From the NCBI RefSeq assembly GCF_002906655.1, contig NZ_CP025795.1:992001-1056000 (forward strand): 64,000 nt of DNA. Direction: 5' to 3'. The notes below the pieces were generated by a model. The model saw only the letters and a list, made by a program, of their open reading frames with translations. It was not told the DNA's origin and ran no database searches. Source of the DNA: Vibrio hyugaensis. GTDB taxonomy: Bacteria; Pseudomonadota; Gammaproteobacteria; Enterobacterales; Vibrionaceae. Shown here piece after piece: positions 50,947 through 61,474 of the stretch (position 1 is its first letter; every line of letters starts with the position of its first letter). The position numbers were made by a program, and so were the translations under genes.

Positions 50947-53900
50947 ATGAGTATCCGAGAAGTAGGAAGAATATTCACTCAGCGTTGGTTTATCGGTCTT
51001 ATCGGTGTTGCGGCCTGTTCCATCTTTATTTGGGCGGTTGGCCCGTTGATTACTGTTGCAGGTTATGAACCTCTAAAAACGGATTTTCAACGCCTAGTTA
51101 CGATTCTTATTTTGGTCTTTGCTTGGGGGATCTTCAATCTTACCAAGCAACACAAGCAGAAAGTGAAAGAAGACGAAAGCATCCAGAATTTGCTTGAGCT
51201 TGATAGCCAATCAGACAAAGAAGCGGCAACTGAAATTAACTTGATGCGTGATCGCATAGAGCAAGCGATCAAAATTGTCACAAAGACACATAAAGGCAAG
51301 CGCAGCTTATATGACTTACCTTGGTACGTACTTATCGGGCCCCCTGGTACGGGTAAAACCACGATTTTGAAACAATCTGGATTGGAGTTCCCGTTAGCAG
51401 GCTCGACAGGTTCCGATTCGGTCGCTGGTGTCGGTGGAACAAGGCACTGCGATTGGTGGTTCGCGAACAAAGCCGTGTTGATTGATACCGCAGGCCGTTA
51501 CACCACCCAAGATAGTCAAGAAAAAGTGGACTCCAAAGCATGGCATGGTTTTCTAGGCCTGCTGAAAAAGTACCGAACGCAAAGGCCAATCAATGGAGCG
51601 ATTGTGACGGTAAGTTTGGCAAGTGTTATGTCTCAAACTCGAACAGAACGAAGCTTACATGCCAGGGCAATCAAATCTCGTTTACAAGAGCTTAAAAACC
51701 AACTTGGTATGAAGTTCCCGATTTATGTGTTGCTTACCAAAATGGATCTTGTTTCTGGCTTTAACGAGTACTTTGCGGATTTAAGTAAAGAAGAACGTGA
51801 AGATTTGTTTGGCTTTATGTTTCCACAAGAGTGCGATGATGAACGCGGCGTTATTTCTCTGTTCAACCGAGAGTTCCACCATATGCTAGAGCGCCTTGAC
51901 GCACGCATGCTGCGTATTTTGGAAACTGAAGATGATCTAGATAAGCGAGCATTGATATTTGAGTTCCCCAAACAGCTACGAGTGTTGCAAGCCAATTTAG
52001 ATGAATTTCTATCTGAAGTGTTTGCACAAAACAGTTTTGAAGAACCTGCATTAATTCGAGGTGTTTTCATGGTCAGCTCTGTCCAAGAAGGCGCACCAAT
52101 AAATCGATTGATGAGTGAGTCAACGAGCGGTCTGGGATTAGGAAAGCTGCCGCTAACTTCACACAATACTGGGTCTAACAGCTTCTTTGTTAAGAGTCTG
52201 TTTGATCGTGTGATTTTCAAAGAGCAGCTGCTAGGAACGGTTAATCGTCACTATCAGAGGCAATCAAGTTGGCTGCATAAAGGTGTTTATATTGGCTGTG
52301 CCATTACGTTGGTTGGAGCGACTGGTGCATGGGTAATGAGTTATCAATGGAATATGGGGTTAATTGCGAATACCAATCGTCAGTCCGACCATATTAACGC
52401 GATGATTGGCGCGGACAGTTTGGATTTTGAATCAGATATTATCAGCGCTGTAGAAACGCTAGATCGTATTATGACATTGCCTCTAGGTAAGCAGAGTCAA
52501 TACGGAGAAACGGACGCGATTAAAAAATTTGGCCTTTATCAAGGGGACAAAGTTTCTCAAGCGGCGAATAGCGCCTACACCGCTGCATTAGCACAACATT
52601 ATGCGCCTATGATTACCACTAGCCTTATCGAGGAGATGGAGAGCAATCAAGCACATCGACAGTACTTGTATGAAACCTTAAAAACTTACTTGATGCTGTT
52701 TAACCCGGATAAATATCAGCAAGATGAAGTACTAGCGTGGTTTCGTTTTTATTTCGAACGTCAATATCCTGGAGTGCTTAATGAGGCCTTAAGAGGGCGG
52801 CTTTTGGTTCATACGCAGCATCTATTGGAAGGTAATGAACGAGGTCTTACTTTTAATGAAGATGCTGTCGCAAACGCTAGGGATATATTAACCGAGATGT
52901 CTCTGCCTGAGCGTGCATACCAAAGAATGAAGATGCAGTTTGCAAAGAGTCATGTACCGTCATTTCGACTAACCGATGTTCTTGGCCCCAAAGGACTTGA
53001 GCAATTTGAGCGTATAAGTGGCAAACCTCTGTCACAGGGGATTTCAGGCTTCTATACCTACAATGGTTTCCACAGTATTTTTCAAATTCAAATCAACCGC
53101 ACGGTTAAAGGTTTGATGGAAGAAAACTGGGTTTACGGTGATGACTTACAAGCGCACGAGATTGACCATGCGAGTGCTATTGAAGGGGTGCAAAGTCGCT
53201 ACTACCAAGATTATGTCAATGAATGGAAGAATTTGATTGAAGACATTCAATTAAAACAAGCACCAAACCTAGAATTTGCGTCTGAGCAAGCGAGAACCTT
53301 AGCGGGCGTAGAAAGGCCAATTGAATCACTATTACGCGCAATTCAGAAGGAAGTTGGACTGACAAAAGTCGTGTTGTCTGAGAATCAAAAAGCAGCCTCT
53401 GAAGTCGCGGGTAACGTAGCAAAAGTTAAATTCTCAAATACTGCGGATAAGTTAGACATGTATTTACCAGAAGACAATGCATTCAATATTACGTTACCAG
53501 GTAAGCAAGTAGAACAACATTTTACAGCAGTATTGCGTTTAGGTGAGCAGGATTACGACGATATTCAACAAGCTATGATTAATTTACGTTCTTACTTGTC
53601 AGATTTATCGAGCTCTGGGAACAATCAAAAAGTGGCATACAAGAGTATCTTGGATGGCACCGTGACACAAGATGTAGCGGCATCGTTTGAAAGAGCACAA
53701 GAATTGTTGCCTAAACCGTTTAACCAGTGGCTAGGAGAGCTGTCTCAGGAGTCGGTGAAGTTCGCGGAAAGTGGTTCTAAAGATCACCTCAATCAACTCT
53801 GGTTAACGCAAGTGGTCAAACCTTATCGCAGTTCAATCGCGGGTCGTTATCCATTTGTACCTAACGCACCAAAAGAAGTAAGGCTAAAAGACTTCAAGCG

Positions 53901-54465
53901 TTTCTTTGGCTATGGAGGAACATTGGATTCGTTCTTTAATGAATATCTAGAACCTTTTGTCGATACTTCCTCTAGACGTTGGACATTTGAGAAAGAGATT
54001 GGCGTTCGTCAGGAAACATTGGCTGTCTTCCAGAGAGCAAAGCGAATTAGACAAACTTTCTTTGAATCTGACAATTCATTACGGGTTGATTTTGGAATGA
54101 AGCCAGTTTATCTCGATCAACATATTACGCGTTTTGTTCTTGAGTTAGGTAATCAAGATCTAGTTTATAAACACGGTCCTGCAAGAGCGAAAGCGTTACG
54201 TTGGCCAGTTGGACAGGATCAAACTCGGATTGTGTTTACTCCACCAGAATCTAACCGAGAGATCGCTCATACCTTTGAAGGGGAATGGGGCATCTTTAAG
54301 CTTCTAGATCAGTCGCTTAAAGCGAGACCTGAATCAAGAAAAGACAACATCGTGATGATTGATTTAAAAGGAAACAAAGTTCAATTAGAGCTGATCCCAA
54401 CCAGTGCTATCAACCCGTTTTGGTCTAATGAGATGGAGAGGTTCCGATGTCCGCAGACCTTATAA
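50947..54465 (+). CDS. tssM: T6SS membrane protein TssM (IcmF)
   Basis: About 1172 residues from ATG 50947; an in-frame GTG at 50938 is too close to its ribosome binding site. Two N-terminal membrane helices (about 14-34 and 48-65), then an intact Walker A (LIGPPGTGKTTIL, near residue 130) and AVLIDTAGRYTTQD. A third helix lies near 440-460 (IGCAITLVGATGAWVMS), and a large periplasmic region ends in the TssJ-binding beta domain. The 3' end overlaps tagF by 19 bp. The intact nucleotide-binding motif separates it from ATPase-dead TssM variants. Confidence 0.95.
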   Translation: MSIREVGRIFTQRWFIGLIGVAACSIFIWAVGPLITVAGYEPLKTDFQRLVTILILVFAWGIFNLTKQHKQKVKEDESIQNLLELDSQSDKEAATEINLMRDRIEQAIKIVTKTHKGKRSLYDLPWYVLIGPPGTGKTTILKQSGLEFPLAGSTGSDSVAGVGGTRHCDWWFANKAVLIDTAGRYTTQDSQEKVDSKAWHGFLGLLKKYRTQRPINGAIVTVSLASVMSQTRTERSLHARAIKSRLQELKNQLGMKFPIYVLLTKMDLVSGFNEYFADLSKEEREDLFGFMFPQECDDERGVISLFNREFHHMLERLDARMLRILETEDDLDKRALIFEFPKQLRVLQANLDEFLSEVFAQNSFEEPALIRGVFMVSSVQEGAPINRLMSESTSGLGLGKLPLTSHNTGSNSFFVKSLFDRVIFKEQLLGTVNRHYQRQSSWLHKGVYIGCAITLVGATGAWVMSYQWNMGLIANTNRQSDHINAMIGADSLDFESDIISAVETLDRIMTLPLGKQSQYGETDAIKKFGLYQGDKVSQAANSAYTAALAQHYAPMITTSLIEEMESNQAHRQYLYETLKTYLMLFNPDKYQQDEVLAWFRFYFERQYPGVLNEALRGRLLVHTQHLLEGNERGLTFNEDAVANARDILTEMSLPERAYQRMKMQFAKSHVPSFRLTDVLGPKGLEQFERISGKPLSQGISGFYTYNGFHSIFQIQINRTVKGLMEENWVYGDDLQAHEIDHASAIEGVQSRYYQDYVNEWKNLIEDIQLKQAPNLEFASEQARTLAGVERPIESLLRAIQKEVGLTKVVLSENQKAASEVAGNVAKVKFSNTADKLDMYLPEDNAFNITLPGKQVEQHFTAVLRLGEQDYDDIQQAMINLRSYLSDLSSSGNNQKVAYKSILDGTVTQDVAASFERAQELLPKPFNQWLGELSQESVKFAESGSKDHLNQLWLTQVVKPYRSSIAGRYPFVPNAPKEVRLKDFKRFFGYGGTLDSFFNEYLEPFVDTSSRRWTFEKEIGVRQETLAVFQRAKRIRQTFFESDNSLRVDFGMKPVYLDQHITRFVLELGNQDLVYKHGPARAKALRWPVGQDQTRIVFTPPESNREIAHTFEGEWGIFKLLDQSLKARPESRKDNIVMIDLKGNKVQLELIPTSAINPFWSNEMERFRCPQTL

Positions 54466-55142
54466 GTCCAAGTTGGGGCTATATCGGAAAAATGCCGGCG
54501 AAGGGTGACTTTGTCAAACAAGGGCTATCTCAATCATTTACAAGCCGTTGGCATGATTGGCAACAAGCCATTATTGCCGTCAGTCGAGAGCAGCTTGGTG
54601 AAGGTTGGGGAGACTACTTTCTAACCGCGCCAGTGTGGCACTTTGCTTTAGATGCAAGCTATATGGAGGATGCGACTTACATTGGTAGCATGATACCAAG
54701 CGTTGATGCCTCTGGGCGTTACTTCTTTTTTACCATTGCGCGCCCCGTCAAAGGTGATGCTACGCAATATTGGGCGATTAGAGCTTGGGAGCAGGAGAGC
54801 CAAGATTTGGCATTAGCCGTTCTTGACGACGCTTTTGTGTTTGATGAGTGGACTCAAAATTTGAATCGGCCTAGCGATATTTTGTCAAAATCTCACGTCG
54901 AAGAGTTGCTTGTATCTGAGACGTACAACAGTGAACTCTCAACGGTATTTTCCCTATCCGAAGCGTTGTCGGCCAACGCACTACTGAGTTTCTTAGTGAA
55001 GAAAGAAAACAAAGCCCCTTGCTTTTGGTGGACAGAGGGCTCGAGCAACGTTGAACCTTGCATGTTCGTGAGTTCAGGGCTGCCGTCGATAGGACAGTTC
55101 TCAGCAATGTTAGACGGTCAGTGGCGAAAGTGGAATTGGTAG
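54447..55142 (+). CDS. tagF: T6SS-associated protein TagF (ImpM)
   Basis: A 231-residue protein. WGYIGKMPAKGDFVKQGL is the family start, followed by WHFALDASYM, IGSMIPSVDASGRYFFFTIA and the terminal GLPSIGQFSAMLDG. TagF is a post-translational repressor of T6SS assembly that acts opposite to the kinase pathway. It overlaps tssM by 19 bp and lies 8 bp before pppA, an order that puts both negative regulators together. Confidence 0.93.
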   Translation: MSADLISPSWGYIGKMPAKGDFVKQGLSQSFTSRWHDWQQAIIAVSREQLGEGWGDYFLTAPVWHFALDASYMEDATYIGSMIPSVDASGRYFFFTIARPVKGDATQYWAIRAWEQESQDLALAVLDDAFVFDEWTQNLNRPSDILSKSHVEELLVSETYNSELSTVFSLSEALSANALLSFLVKKENKAPCFWWTEGSSNVEPCMFVSSGLPSIGQFSAMLDGQWRKWNW

Positions 55143-55150
55143 GAGTGAAG

Positions 55151-55945
55151 ATGAACTGGAATTATTTTACCTTTGCCAAAACGCACCCGGGAAAGGTGAG
55201 ACCATATAACGAAGATGCGTTGCTTGATATGGCAGACTGCGGCGTTTGGGTCGTTGCTGATGGGATGGGAGGACATAGTGCTGGAGATATTGCCAGTCAG
55301 ATGTTGGTCGATCGTATTGCTCGTTATGTCAAAGATTCAGGTGTCTTCGGTATTGATGAACTAAGACATGTGGTTCAACAAGCAAACCGAGAAATTTACG
55401 ATTACGCTCAAGCCCAACTAGAGGGCAAAACAATGGGAACGACACTTGTTCTGCTGTTCTTGCAAGACGGCTATTACCATTGTTTGTGGGTTGGAGATAG
55501 CCGTATCTATCAATTAAGAGCGAATACCTTTTCACAACGAACACGCGACCATAGCCAAGTGATGGATTTGGTGGAACAAGGTCTCCTCGCGTTCGAAGAT
55601 GCAGAGTCTCATCCGCTGGCTAATGTCATAACTCGCGCAATAGGTGTAGATGAAGAAGTCACTATTGACCAAGTCGCTGGGCAACTCGCCGATGGCGATC
55701 AGTTCCTATTATGCAGTGATGGCTTATCAAAAGAGCTCACTAACGAAGAGATGCACAAGACGTTGTACGCGGACTCTGTTAATCAAGCTGGTTTGGCCCT
55801 AATGCACTCAGCGCTGGTTCGTGGTGCGAGTGACAATGTCACGTGTGCGTTGGTGAAAGCATGTAAAGCCGAAAATGAAATTGAATTTCCACGCCAAGAA
55901 GATGCAACCATCCCAGTATTCTTAAGAGGAAAAGTGCATGAGTAA
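55151..55945 (+). CDS. pppA: T6SS-associated PP2C-type protein phosphatase PppA
   Basis: About 264 residues from ATG 55151 with AGGAG at 55141-55145; the reading from 55058 lies inside tagF. PP2C motifs are complete: VRPYNEDALL, VWVVADGMGGHSAGD, TMGTTLVLL, WVGDSRIYQLR, LLCSDGLSKEL and GASDNVTCALV. All metal-binding aspartates are present. It removes PpkA-added phosphate from the FHA protein and resets the T6SS. Confidence 0.94.
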   Translation: MNWNYFTFAKTHPGKVRPYNEDALLDMADCGVWVVADGMGGHSAGDIASQMLVDRIARYVKDSGVFGIDELRHVVQQANREIYDYAQAQLEGKTMGTTLVLLFLQDGYYHCLWVGDSRIYQLRANTFSQRTRDHSQVMDLVEQGLLAFEDAESHPLANVITRAIGVDEEVTIDQVAGQLADGDQFLLCSDGLSKELTNEEMHKTLYADSVNQAGLALMHSALVRGASDNVTCALVKACKAENEIEFPRQEDATIPVFLRGKVHE

Positions 55946-57050
55946 TACGTTTGATTGGTACGACAATGCCATTCAGCCTATCTCAGACGAGAAGCCGACA
56001 GGAATTGACCCTCGAGAAGATGTGTCCCCTCAGTCAGCGTATTATCGTTTAAAAGACCACAGAATGGCGGCACGCAATGCGGAACGCAACGCCATCATCG
56101 AAGAAGAAAGTATCCTCACTCATACCAACCTTTGGCGCGTATTTATTGATGAGGTCCCGATCGTACTTGCCTCACAATCTAAGGACCTAGAATTCGTCGC
56201 TTGGCTTATTGAAGCCTTAACTCGAATTTATGGTTTTCGTGGATTGGGTATTGGATACCAGCTTGCCACGGCTTTTATCGATACATATTGGGATGGACTG
56301 TATCCGATGCCGGATGAAGATGGCATTGAAACACGTATTTCCTCAATCATTGGCCTAAACGGTATTGATAGTGAAGGGACGTTAATCTTTCCAATTGCGT
56401 CGGTCCCATTAACGGATATGGGCGTAGAGCAAGCCTATGCATTTTGGGAGTACCAACAAGCGGTTGAGTTAGAGCGTTTAGATGAAGACAAACGCCGTTC
56501 GAAAGTTGAACAAGGTGCGGTTGAAATGTCGAAAATCGTTGAAACCGTTAAAACCACATCAGATGAATTTTACGATCAGTTAATTGACGATCTGGAGTTC
56601 GCGATGAGTGCTTTCAATAAGTTTAGTGAAAAGCTTGATGAAGCCGTTAGTGATGTCACGCCGAGTTCTTATATCTCGAAAAAACTAGATTCAATACACT
56701 CGGCATTAAAGCATTTGTTAGGGAACCGATATAAGACGCCTAAAGCAGTGGTCGAGTCGGATGAAAATAGTGTTGAGGTTGAAGAGCAAGAATTCCCATT
56801 TTCTCATCAACAGTTTGGGCTTCTTGCAGCTAATATGCAGTCTCGCGAACAAGCCATTGAGCAGTTGCAACAGGTCGCTGATTTTTTTAGAGAAAGTGAA
56901 CCACATTCACCAGTTTCTTACTCCATCGAACAGATTATTCGTTGGTGTGGAATGCCTCTGCCAGAGTTACTGGCGGAATTGATATCCGACGGGGATGCAA
57001 AGAAAAGCTATTTCCGTTTAGTTGGCATAGCAGAACAAAATGAAAATTAA
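55938..57050 (+). CDS. tssA: T6SS protein TssA (ImpA N-terminal family)
   Basis: A 370-residue protein with the ImpA_N segment ISDEKPTGIDPREDVSPQSA, VLASQSKDLEFVAWLIEAL and YWDGLYPMPDEDGIETR. The C-terminal part has SREQAIEQLQQVADFFRESE and IEQIIRWCGMPLPELL, as in short TssA types that cap sheath assembly. It overlaps pppA by 8 bp. Confidence 0.92.
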   Translation: MSNTFDWYDNAIQPISDEKPTGIDPREDVSPQSAYYRLKDHRMAARNAERNAIIEEESILTHTNLWRVFIDEVPIVLASQSKDLEFVAWLIEALTRIYGFRGLGIGYQLATAFIDTYWDGLYPMPDEDGIETRISSIIGLNGIDSEGTLIFPIASVPLTDMGVEQAYAFWEYQQAVELERLDEDKRRSKVEQGAVEMSKIVETVKTTSDEFYDQLIDDLEFAMSAFNKFSEKLDEAVSDVTPSSYISKKLDSIHSALKHLLGNRYKTPKAVVESDENSVEVEEQEFPFSHQQFGLLAANMQSREQAIEQLQQVADFFRESEPHSPVSYSIEQIIRWCGMPLPELLAELISDGDAKKSYFRLVGIAEQNEN

Positions 57051-57065
57051 GAAAGGGAGAACGGT

Positions 57066-57596
57066 ATGACGAGTATCCACTCGAAACTATCACGAGTGAG
57101 GAAGCCTCGTGTTCACATTACTTATGATGTTGAAACCGAAGGGACAACGCTAAAAAAAGAGCTTCCTTTTGTTGTTGGCGTAATGGGTGACTTTGCAGGC
57201 CAAAATACAGAAGCCTTGAAGCCACTTAAAGACCGTCGTTTCATTCAAATTGATCGTGATAACTTTGATGATGTACTTAAAAAGATGAATCCATCAGTCA
57301 AGTTCAAAGTCGCGAATAGATTGGCGAAGGACGACTCACAATTCGAGGTCGATTTATGCTTCAAATCCATGCAAGATTTCGAGCCTGCAGCGATTGTAAA
57401 TCAAGTAGCCCCACTACGTCAGTTAATGGAAACACGCAACAAACTCCGTGACTTGATGACGAAAGTTGACCGTTCTGAGGAATTAGAAAACATTTTAGAA
57501 GATGTGTTGAACAACACTGAGAACTTAACCAAATTAGCGGGTGAGCTCAAACTTGGTGAATCTGCCTCTTCAGATAGTCCAGAAGGAGCAAGATAA
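57066..57596 (+). CDS. tssB: T6SS sheath small subunit TssB (VipA)
   Basis: A 176-residue protein: [34 protein letters not shown], and the Asp-rich [17 protein letters not shown]. These match VipA/IglA. With TssC it forms the contractile sheath. It overlaps tssC by one base. Confidence 0.96.
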   Translation: MTSIHSKLSRVRKPRVHITYDVETEGTTLKKELPFVVGVMGDFAGQNTEALKPLKDRRFIQIDRDNFDDVLKKMNPSVKFKVANRLAKDDSQFEVDLCFKSMQDFEPAAIVNQVAPLRQLMETRNKLRDLMTKVDRSEELENILEDVLNNTENLTKLAGELKLGESASSDSPEGAR

Positions 57597-59089
57597 TGAG
57601 CACACAAGTTGAAAAGCAATTAGACCCAACGGTTGATAAACAAGCGTCTTCGTTTTTGGAGCAAGCGATTGGTGCGACAAAACAAACAGAATCATCTCGT
57701 GCAGAAGAGTTGATAAAAACGCTGGCAGAAGAAGCGATGAAAGGCACCGTTTCTTGGAATAAAAACTTAACGGTGACCTTCCGTGAAGCCATCAACTTGC
57801 TGGATCAGCAAATCTCAGAGCAACTGTCTGAGGTCATGCATCACCCGGAGTTGCAGAAGCTAGAGGGCTCTTGGCGTGGTCTTAATTACCTAGTCATGAA
57901 CTCTGACACGAGTTCTACATTAAAGGTCCGCATGATAAGCATTACCAAGAAAGAACTTCATAAAGACCTAAGTAAAGCGGTTGAGTTCGACCAAAGCCAA
58001 ATCTTCAAGAAGGTTTATGAATCTGAATTTGGTAGTGCTGGTGGTGAGCCATATGGTGCGTTGATTGGCGATTATGAGTTTACCAATCACCCGGAAGATA
58101 TTGAGTCATTGCGTTTAATGTCAAACGTTGCAGCATCTGGTTTCTCACCGTTCTTATCCGCAGCTTCGCCAGCGCTGTTTGGCTTTGATGAGTGGACTGA
58201 GCTTTCAAAACCTCGCGATTTAGACAAAGTATTTGAGTCTTTAGAATACGCACAATGGCGTTCGTTCCGCGAGAGTGCGGATTCGCGATTTGTCAGTCTT
58301 ACCATGCCTAAAGTGTTGGCTCGTTTACCATACGGTCAAGCGACGTCTCCAGTCGAAGAGTTTGGTTTTGAAGAGTTTGATGTTGATGCTGTATCTGGCA
58401 TTGCAGTAAACGCTGACCACAATGACTATTGCTGGATGAATTCCTCTTATGTGCTTGGTGCGAAGCTCACTGATGCATTTTCTAAATATGGTTTCTGTAC
58501 GGCTATTCGAGGTGCTGAAGGTGGCGGTCGAGTAGATAACCTACCAACGCATTTCTTTATGAGTGATGACGGTGACCCTGATATGAAATGCCCAACTGAA
58601 ATTGGTATTACAGATCGACGTGAAGCGGAGTTAGGCAAGCTTGGTTTCCTTCCTTTATGTCATTACAAAAATACTAATTATGCTGTGTTCTTTGGCGCTC
58701 AAACTTGCCAAAAGCCTGCAAATCACGACTCGCCAGATGCGACTGCTAATGCGGCTATTTCTGCACGTTTACCTTACATGATGGCGACGTCTCGCTTCGC
58801 TCATTACTTAAAAGTAATGGCTCGCGACAAAATTGGTAGCTTCATGGAAGCAGAGGACGTGGAATCGTGGCTAAACCGTTGGATTTTAAGTTACGTCAAT
58901 GCTTCTGAAGGCGGTGGTCAAGAGATCAGAGCAAAATACCCACTTGCTGATGCTCGCGTCCAAGTCAAAGAAATTCCGGGTGCGCCAGGTTCTTACAATG
59001 CGGTGGCTTGGTTGAAACCTTGGCTACAAATGGAAGAGCTCACCACGTCACTTCGTTTAGTGGCAAAAATACCGCAATCGGGTGGTTAA
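57596..59089 (+). CDS. tssC: T6SS sheath large subunit TssC (VipB)
   Basis: A 497-residue protein with [46 protein letters not shown], the conserved loop [15 protein letters not shown] and the C-terminal [19 protein letters not shown]. It is the standard VipB, partner of the adjacent TssB. A hairpin follows the stop. Confidence 0.96.
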   Translation: MSTQVEKQLDPTVDKQASSFLEQAIGATKQTESSRAEELIKTLAEEAMKGTVSWNKNLTVTFREAINLLDQQISEQLSEVMHHPELQKLEGSWRGLNYLVMNSDTSSTLKVRMISITKKELHKDLSKAVEFDQSQIFKKVYESEFGSAGGEPYGALIGDYEFTNHPEDIESLRLMSNVAASGFSPFLSAASPALFGFDEWTELSKPRDLDKVFESLEYAQWRSFRESADSRFVSLTMPKVLARLPYGQATSPVEEFGFEEFDVDAVSGIAVNADHNDYCWMNSSYVLGAKLTDAFSKYGFCTAIRGAEGGGRVDNLPTHFFMSDDGDPDMKCPTEIGITDRREAELGKLGFLPLCHYKNTNYAVFFGAQTCQKPANHDSPDATANAAISARLPYMMATSRFAHYLKVMARDKIGSFMEAEDVESWLNRWILSYVNASEGGGQEIRAKYPLADARVQVKEIPGAPGSYNAVAWLKPWLQMEELTTSLRLVAKIPQSGG

Positions 59090-59096
59090 GTATGTT

Positions 59097-59127
59097 GTGG
59101 TTGGTTGTAATGGCCAACCACTCTTTC
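59097..59127 (+). terminator. hairpin between tssC and tssC2, possible attenuator
   Basis: GTGGTTGG (59097-59104) and CCAACCAC (59114-59121) form an 8-bp stem followed by TCTTTCC. It sits inside the operon, right after the two most abundantly needed sheath genes. The T tract is weak, so partial termination or RNA-end stabilisation is more likely than a full stop. Confidence 0.45.
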
Positions 59128-59147
59128 CAACGGATTAGGCTTGATAC

Positions 59148-60659
59148 ATGAGCAAAAGTACAGCATTGAATTTCTTAGACCCAAGTGAATTGAAACACGA
59201 GTTCAGTACTCTCGGGTGTGCGGAACTCGATAGCCACTGGGTGACAAATTTTGTTGAGTCAATGGATTCAATATACTCGGCAAAAATATGGTTGGAAGGA
59301 ACGCAAAGCTCAAGCATGGAAAGCTTTCGACATAGCTTGATGAGCACCATTGATGAGATTGATGATCTGCTGGAAAGGCAACTCAATGAGATTATCCATC
59401 ATGACACTTTTCAAAAGCTAGAACGCAGTTGGATCGGACTTCGCTATCTATGTAATCAAGTTGATGGGCAACCATCAGAAGACGTAAAGGTTAAACTGCT
59501 TTCTACAACTTGGGATGAAGTCAGTAAAGATGCATTGAAAGCCATTGAATTTGATCAATCTGCGTTGTTTAAACTGCTGTATCAAAACGAGTATGGAACG
59601 CCAGGCGGCGAGCCATTTGGGCTGGTTATTGGAGATTACGAGCTTCGACATGATCCGTTCACCAACCACTTCGATCGTGATTTATCGGTGTTGAGTAAGA
59701 TTTCGCAATCGGCCGCGGCCGCTTTTAGCCCATTCATATTGTCTGCTACGCCAGGTGTCTTTGGTGTGAATCGTTTTTCAGAACTTTCGGCGATCAGCGA
59801 TATCTCGACACAGTTTGAACAAACGGAATATGAAAAATGGCGACGGTTACGAGAGTCTGAAGATGCCAAGTTTATTGGCATTACGGCACCCAATGTCCTT
59901 TTTCGTCTGCCTTATGAAAGAGATGGCTCACGAGCTGAAAGTTTTCAATTTGAAGAACAGATAGATGACTCACAAACACAGCTCTTGTGGGGCAGTGCGG
60001 CGTATAGTTTTGGTGCGATTGCGATTCGAACGTATCAAGAACATGGTTGGTTCACTCATATGAGGGGCATAAAACAAGGTGATTATACTCAAGGGCTGAT
60101 CCTCGCCCCAACGCGAGTTCGTACCCAATTTAATGGAAAAAACTCACGTGATAGAAGTCCATTAAATCTTAAGCTATCAGAGGCGCGAGAACAGATGCTA
60201 GCTGACAATGGGTTTATGTCACTAACTCCTGTGCCAGAAACTGACATGGTCGGCATGACATCAAATGTGTCTCTCTATCAACCAAAGTTGTACGCAGAAG
60301 AACATATAACCGTGAACGCAAAACTCTCTTCAATGCTGCAATACACCTTATGTGTATCGCGAATTGCTCACTACATCAAAGTGATGGGAAGAGACAAAAT
60401 CGGTAGTTATCAAGATTCGTTTGCTATACAGCGCGATTTTCAACATTGGTTACACCAATATACGACGGCCTCTGATGAAGCCTCTGATGAACTCAGAGCG
60501 AAATATCCACTGAATGAGGCGAGCATTTCTGTCAAAGAAAAGCGTGATGCGCCAGGGAACTACTATTCGGTCATCTATTTACGCCCTCACTTTCAACTCG
60601 ATCAAATGGTATCGGCAATCAAACTAATAACGGAGTTATCACCAGAACAGGTGGTGTAA
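59148..60659 (+). CDS. second TssC-like protein (EvpB/VipB family)
   Basis: A 503-residue TssC paralogue: LERSWIGLRYLCNQVDG, KAIEFDQSALFKLLYQNEYG, EPFGLVIGDYELRHDP and the C-terminal IAHYIKVMGRDKIGSYQD all parallel the upstream TssC. The conserved EGGG-V-NLP loop is replaced by MRGIKQGDYTQGLI. No second TssB gene accompanies it. Several T6SS loci carry such a tandem copy, whose role is not settled; a sheath-end or accessory part is possible. The start ATG 59148 lacks a strong ribosome binding site (GGATTAGG lies 13 nt upstream). Confidence 0.9.
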   Translation: MSKSTALNFLDPSELKHEFSTLGCAELDSHWVTNFVESMDSIYSAKIWLEGTQSSSMESFRHSLMSTIDEIDDLLERQLNEIIHHDTFQKLERSWIGLRYLCNQVDGQPSEDVKVKLLSTTWDEVSKDALKAIEFDQSALFKLLYQNEYGTPGGEPFGLVIGDYELRHDPFTNHFDRDLSVLSKISQSAAAAFSPFILSATPGVFGVNRFSELSAISDISTQFEQTEYEKWRRLRESEDAKFIGITAPNVLFRLPYERDGSRAESFQFEEQIDDSQTQLLWGSAAYSFGAIAIRTYQEHGWFTHMRGIKQGDYTQGLILAPTRVRTQFNGKNSRDRSPLNLKLSEAREQMLADNGFMSLTPVPETDMVGMTSNVSLYQPKLYAEEHITVNAKLSSMLQYTLCVSRIAHYIKVMGRDKIGSYQDSFAIQRDFQHWLHQYTTASDEASDELRAKYPLNEASISVKEKRDAPGNYYSVIYLRPHFQLDQMVSAIKLITELSPEQVV

Positions 60660-60668
60660 GGAATAAGA

Positions 60669-61466
60669 ATGACACAATGGAAAAAAGCATTAGCAGAAGG
60701 CAAACTAACCGAAGCGTTAGAAGTACTTATAGAGAATATTAAAGCTTCTCCCAAAGACGCTGCTCTCCGTAGTTCATTCATTGAGCTTCTTTGTATTGAT
60801 GGGAATTTTGAACGAGCCGACGAGCAGTTAATACAAGCGATAAAACTGTTCCCAGAGTATCTTTCAGGAGCGAGTCAATTACGTCATCTTGTTAAGGCTG
60901 CGCAAGCTCGCAAAGATTTTTCTTTGGGAGCGGCAACGGCTCAATTTGTTGGTGGCAATCAAACAACGAATAAGTTGCTTGTCGAGTTTAATTTATCTCT
61001 AAAGAACGCAGAGTTTATTGATGCCTACAACTTAGCGAACGAGTTAGAACAGCAACGAGTTAAAAAGTCATACACTCAAGGCAGTGCAATTTATGATGAC
61101 GTTCGCGACATAGACGACCAATTGGGCGGTTACATAGAACTCTTTTCAACTGCGGGTAATTATTTCCTAGTACCAATTGCCAACATAAAGCTCTTTGAAG
61201 TTAAAGAACCTTCCTCACTGCTGGAGCAAATTTGGCGTCCGGTTGAATTTGATATCGAAGGATTAGGTGAAGGAGAAGGGCATATGCCGCTCACTTACAT
61301 TGGTTCGCAAACGGATGCTCAGAAACTAGGTCGAGAAACAGATTGGCAGCAGCTTGGAGATCAAGAACTATTCATTGGATTGGGACAAAAGTGTTGGCTA
61401 GTGGGTGAAGCGGCGCTGCCTATTTTCGATTTGAAGCAGCTTGAAGAAAGTATTTTGATGGCATAG
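60669..61466 (+). CDS. tagJ: T6SS accessory protein TagJ (ImpE)
   Basis: A 265-residue protein: a TPR-like start (KKALAEGKLTEALEVLIENI, FIELLCIDGNFERADEQLIQ) and the conserved ImpE half (YFLVPIANIKLFEVKEPSS, then IWRPVEFDIEGLGEGEGHMP). TagJ binds the TssB N-terminus of some T6SS types. It follows the second TssC gene by 9 bp and precedes tssE by 8 bp. Confidence 0.9.
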   Translation: MTQWKKALAEGKLTEALEVLIENIKASPKDAALRSSFIELLCIDGNFERADEQLIQAIKLFPEYLSGASQLRHLVKAAQARKDFSLGAATAQFVGGNQTTNKLLVEFNLSLKNAEFIDAYNLANELEQQRVKKSYTQGSAIYDDVRDIDDQLGGYIELFSTAGNYFLVPIANIKLFEVKEPSSLLEQIWRPVEFDIEGLGEGEGHMPLTYIGSQTDAQKLGRETDWQQLGDQELFIGLGQKCWLVGEAALPIFDLKQLEESILMA

Positions 61467-61474
61467 AGGTAGAA

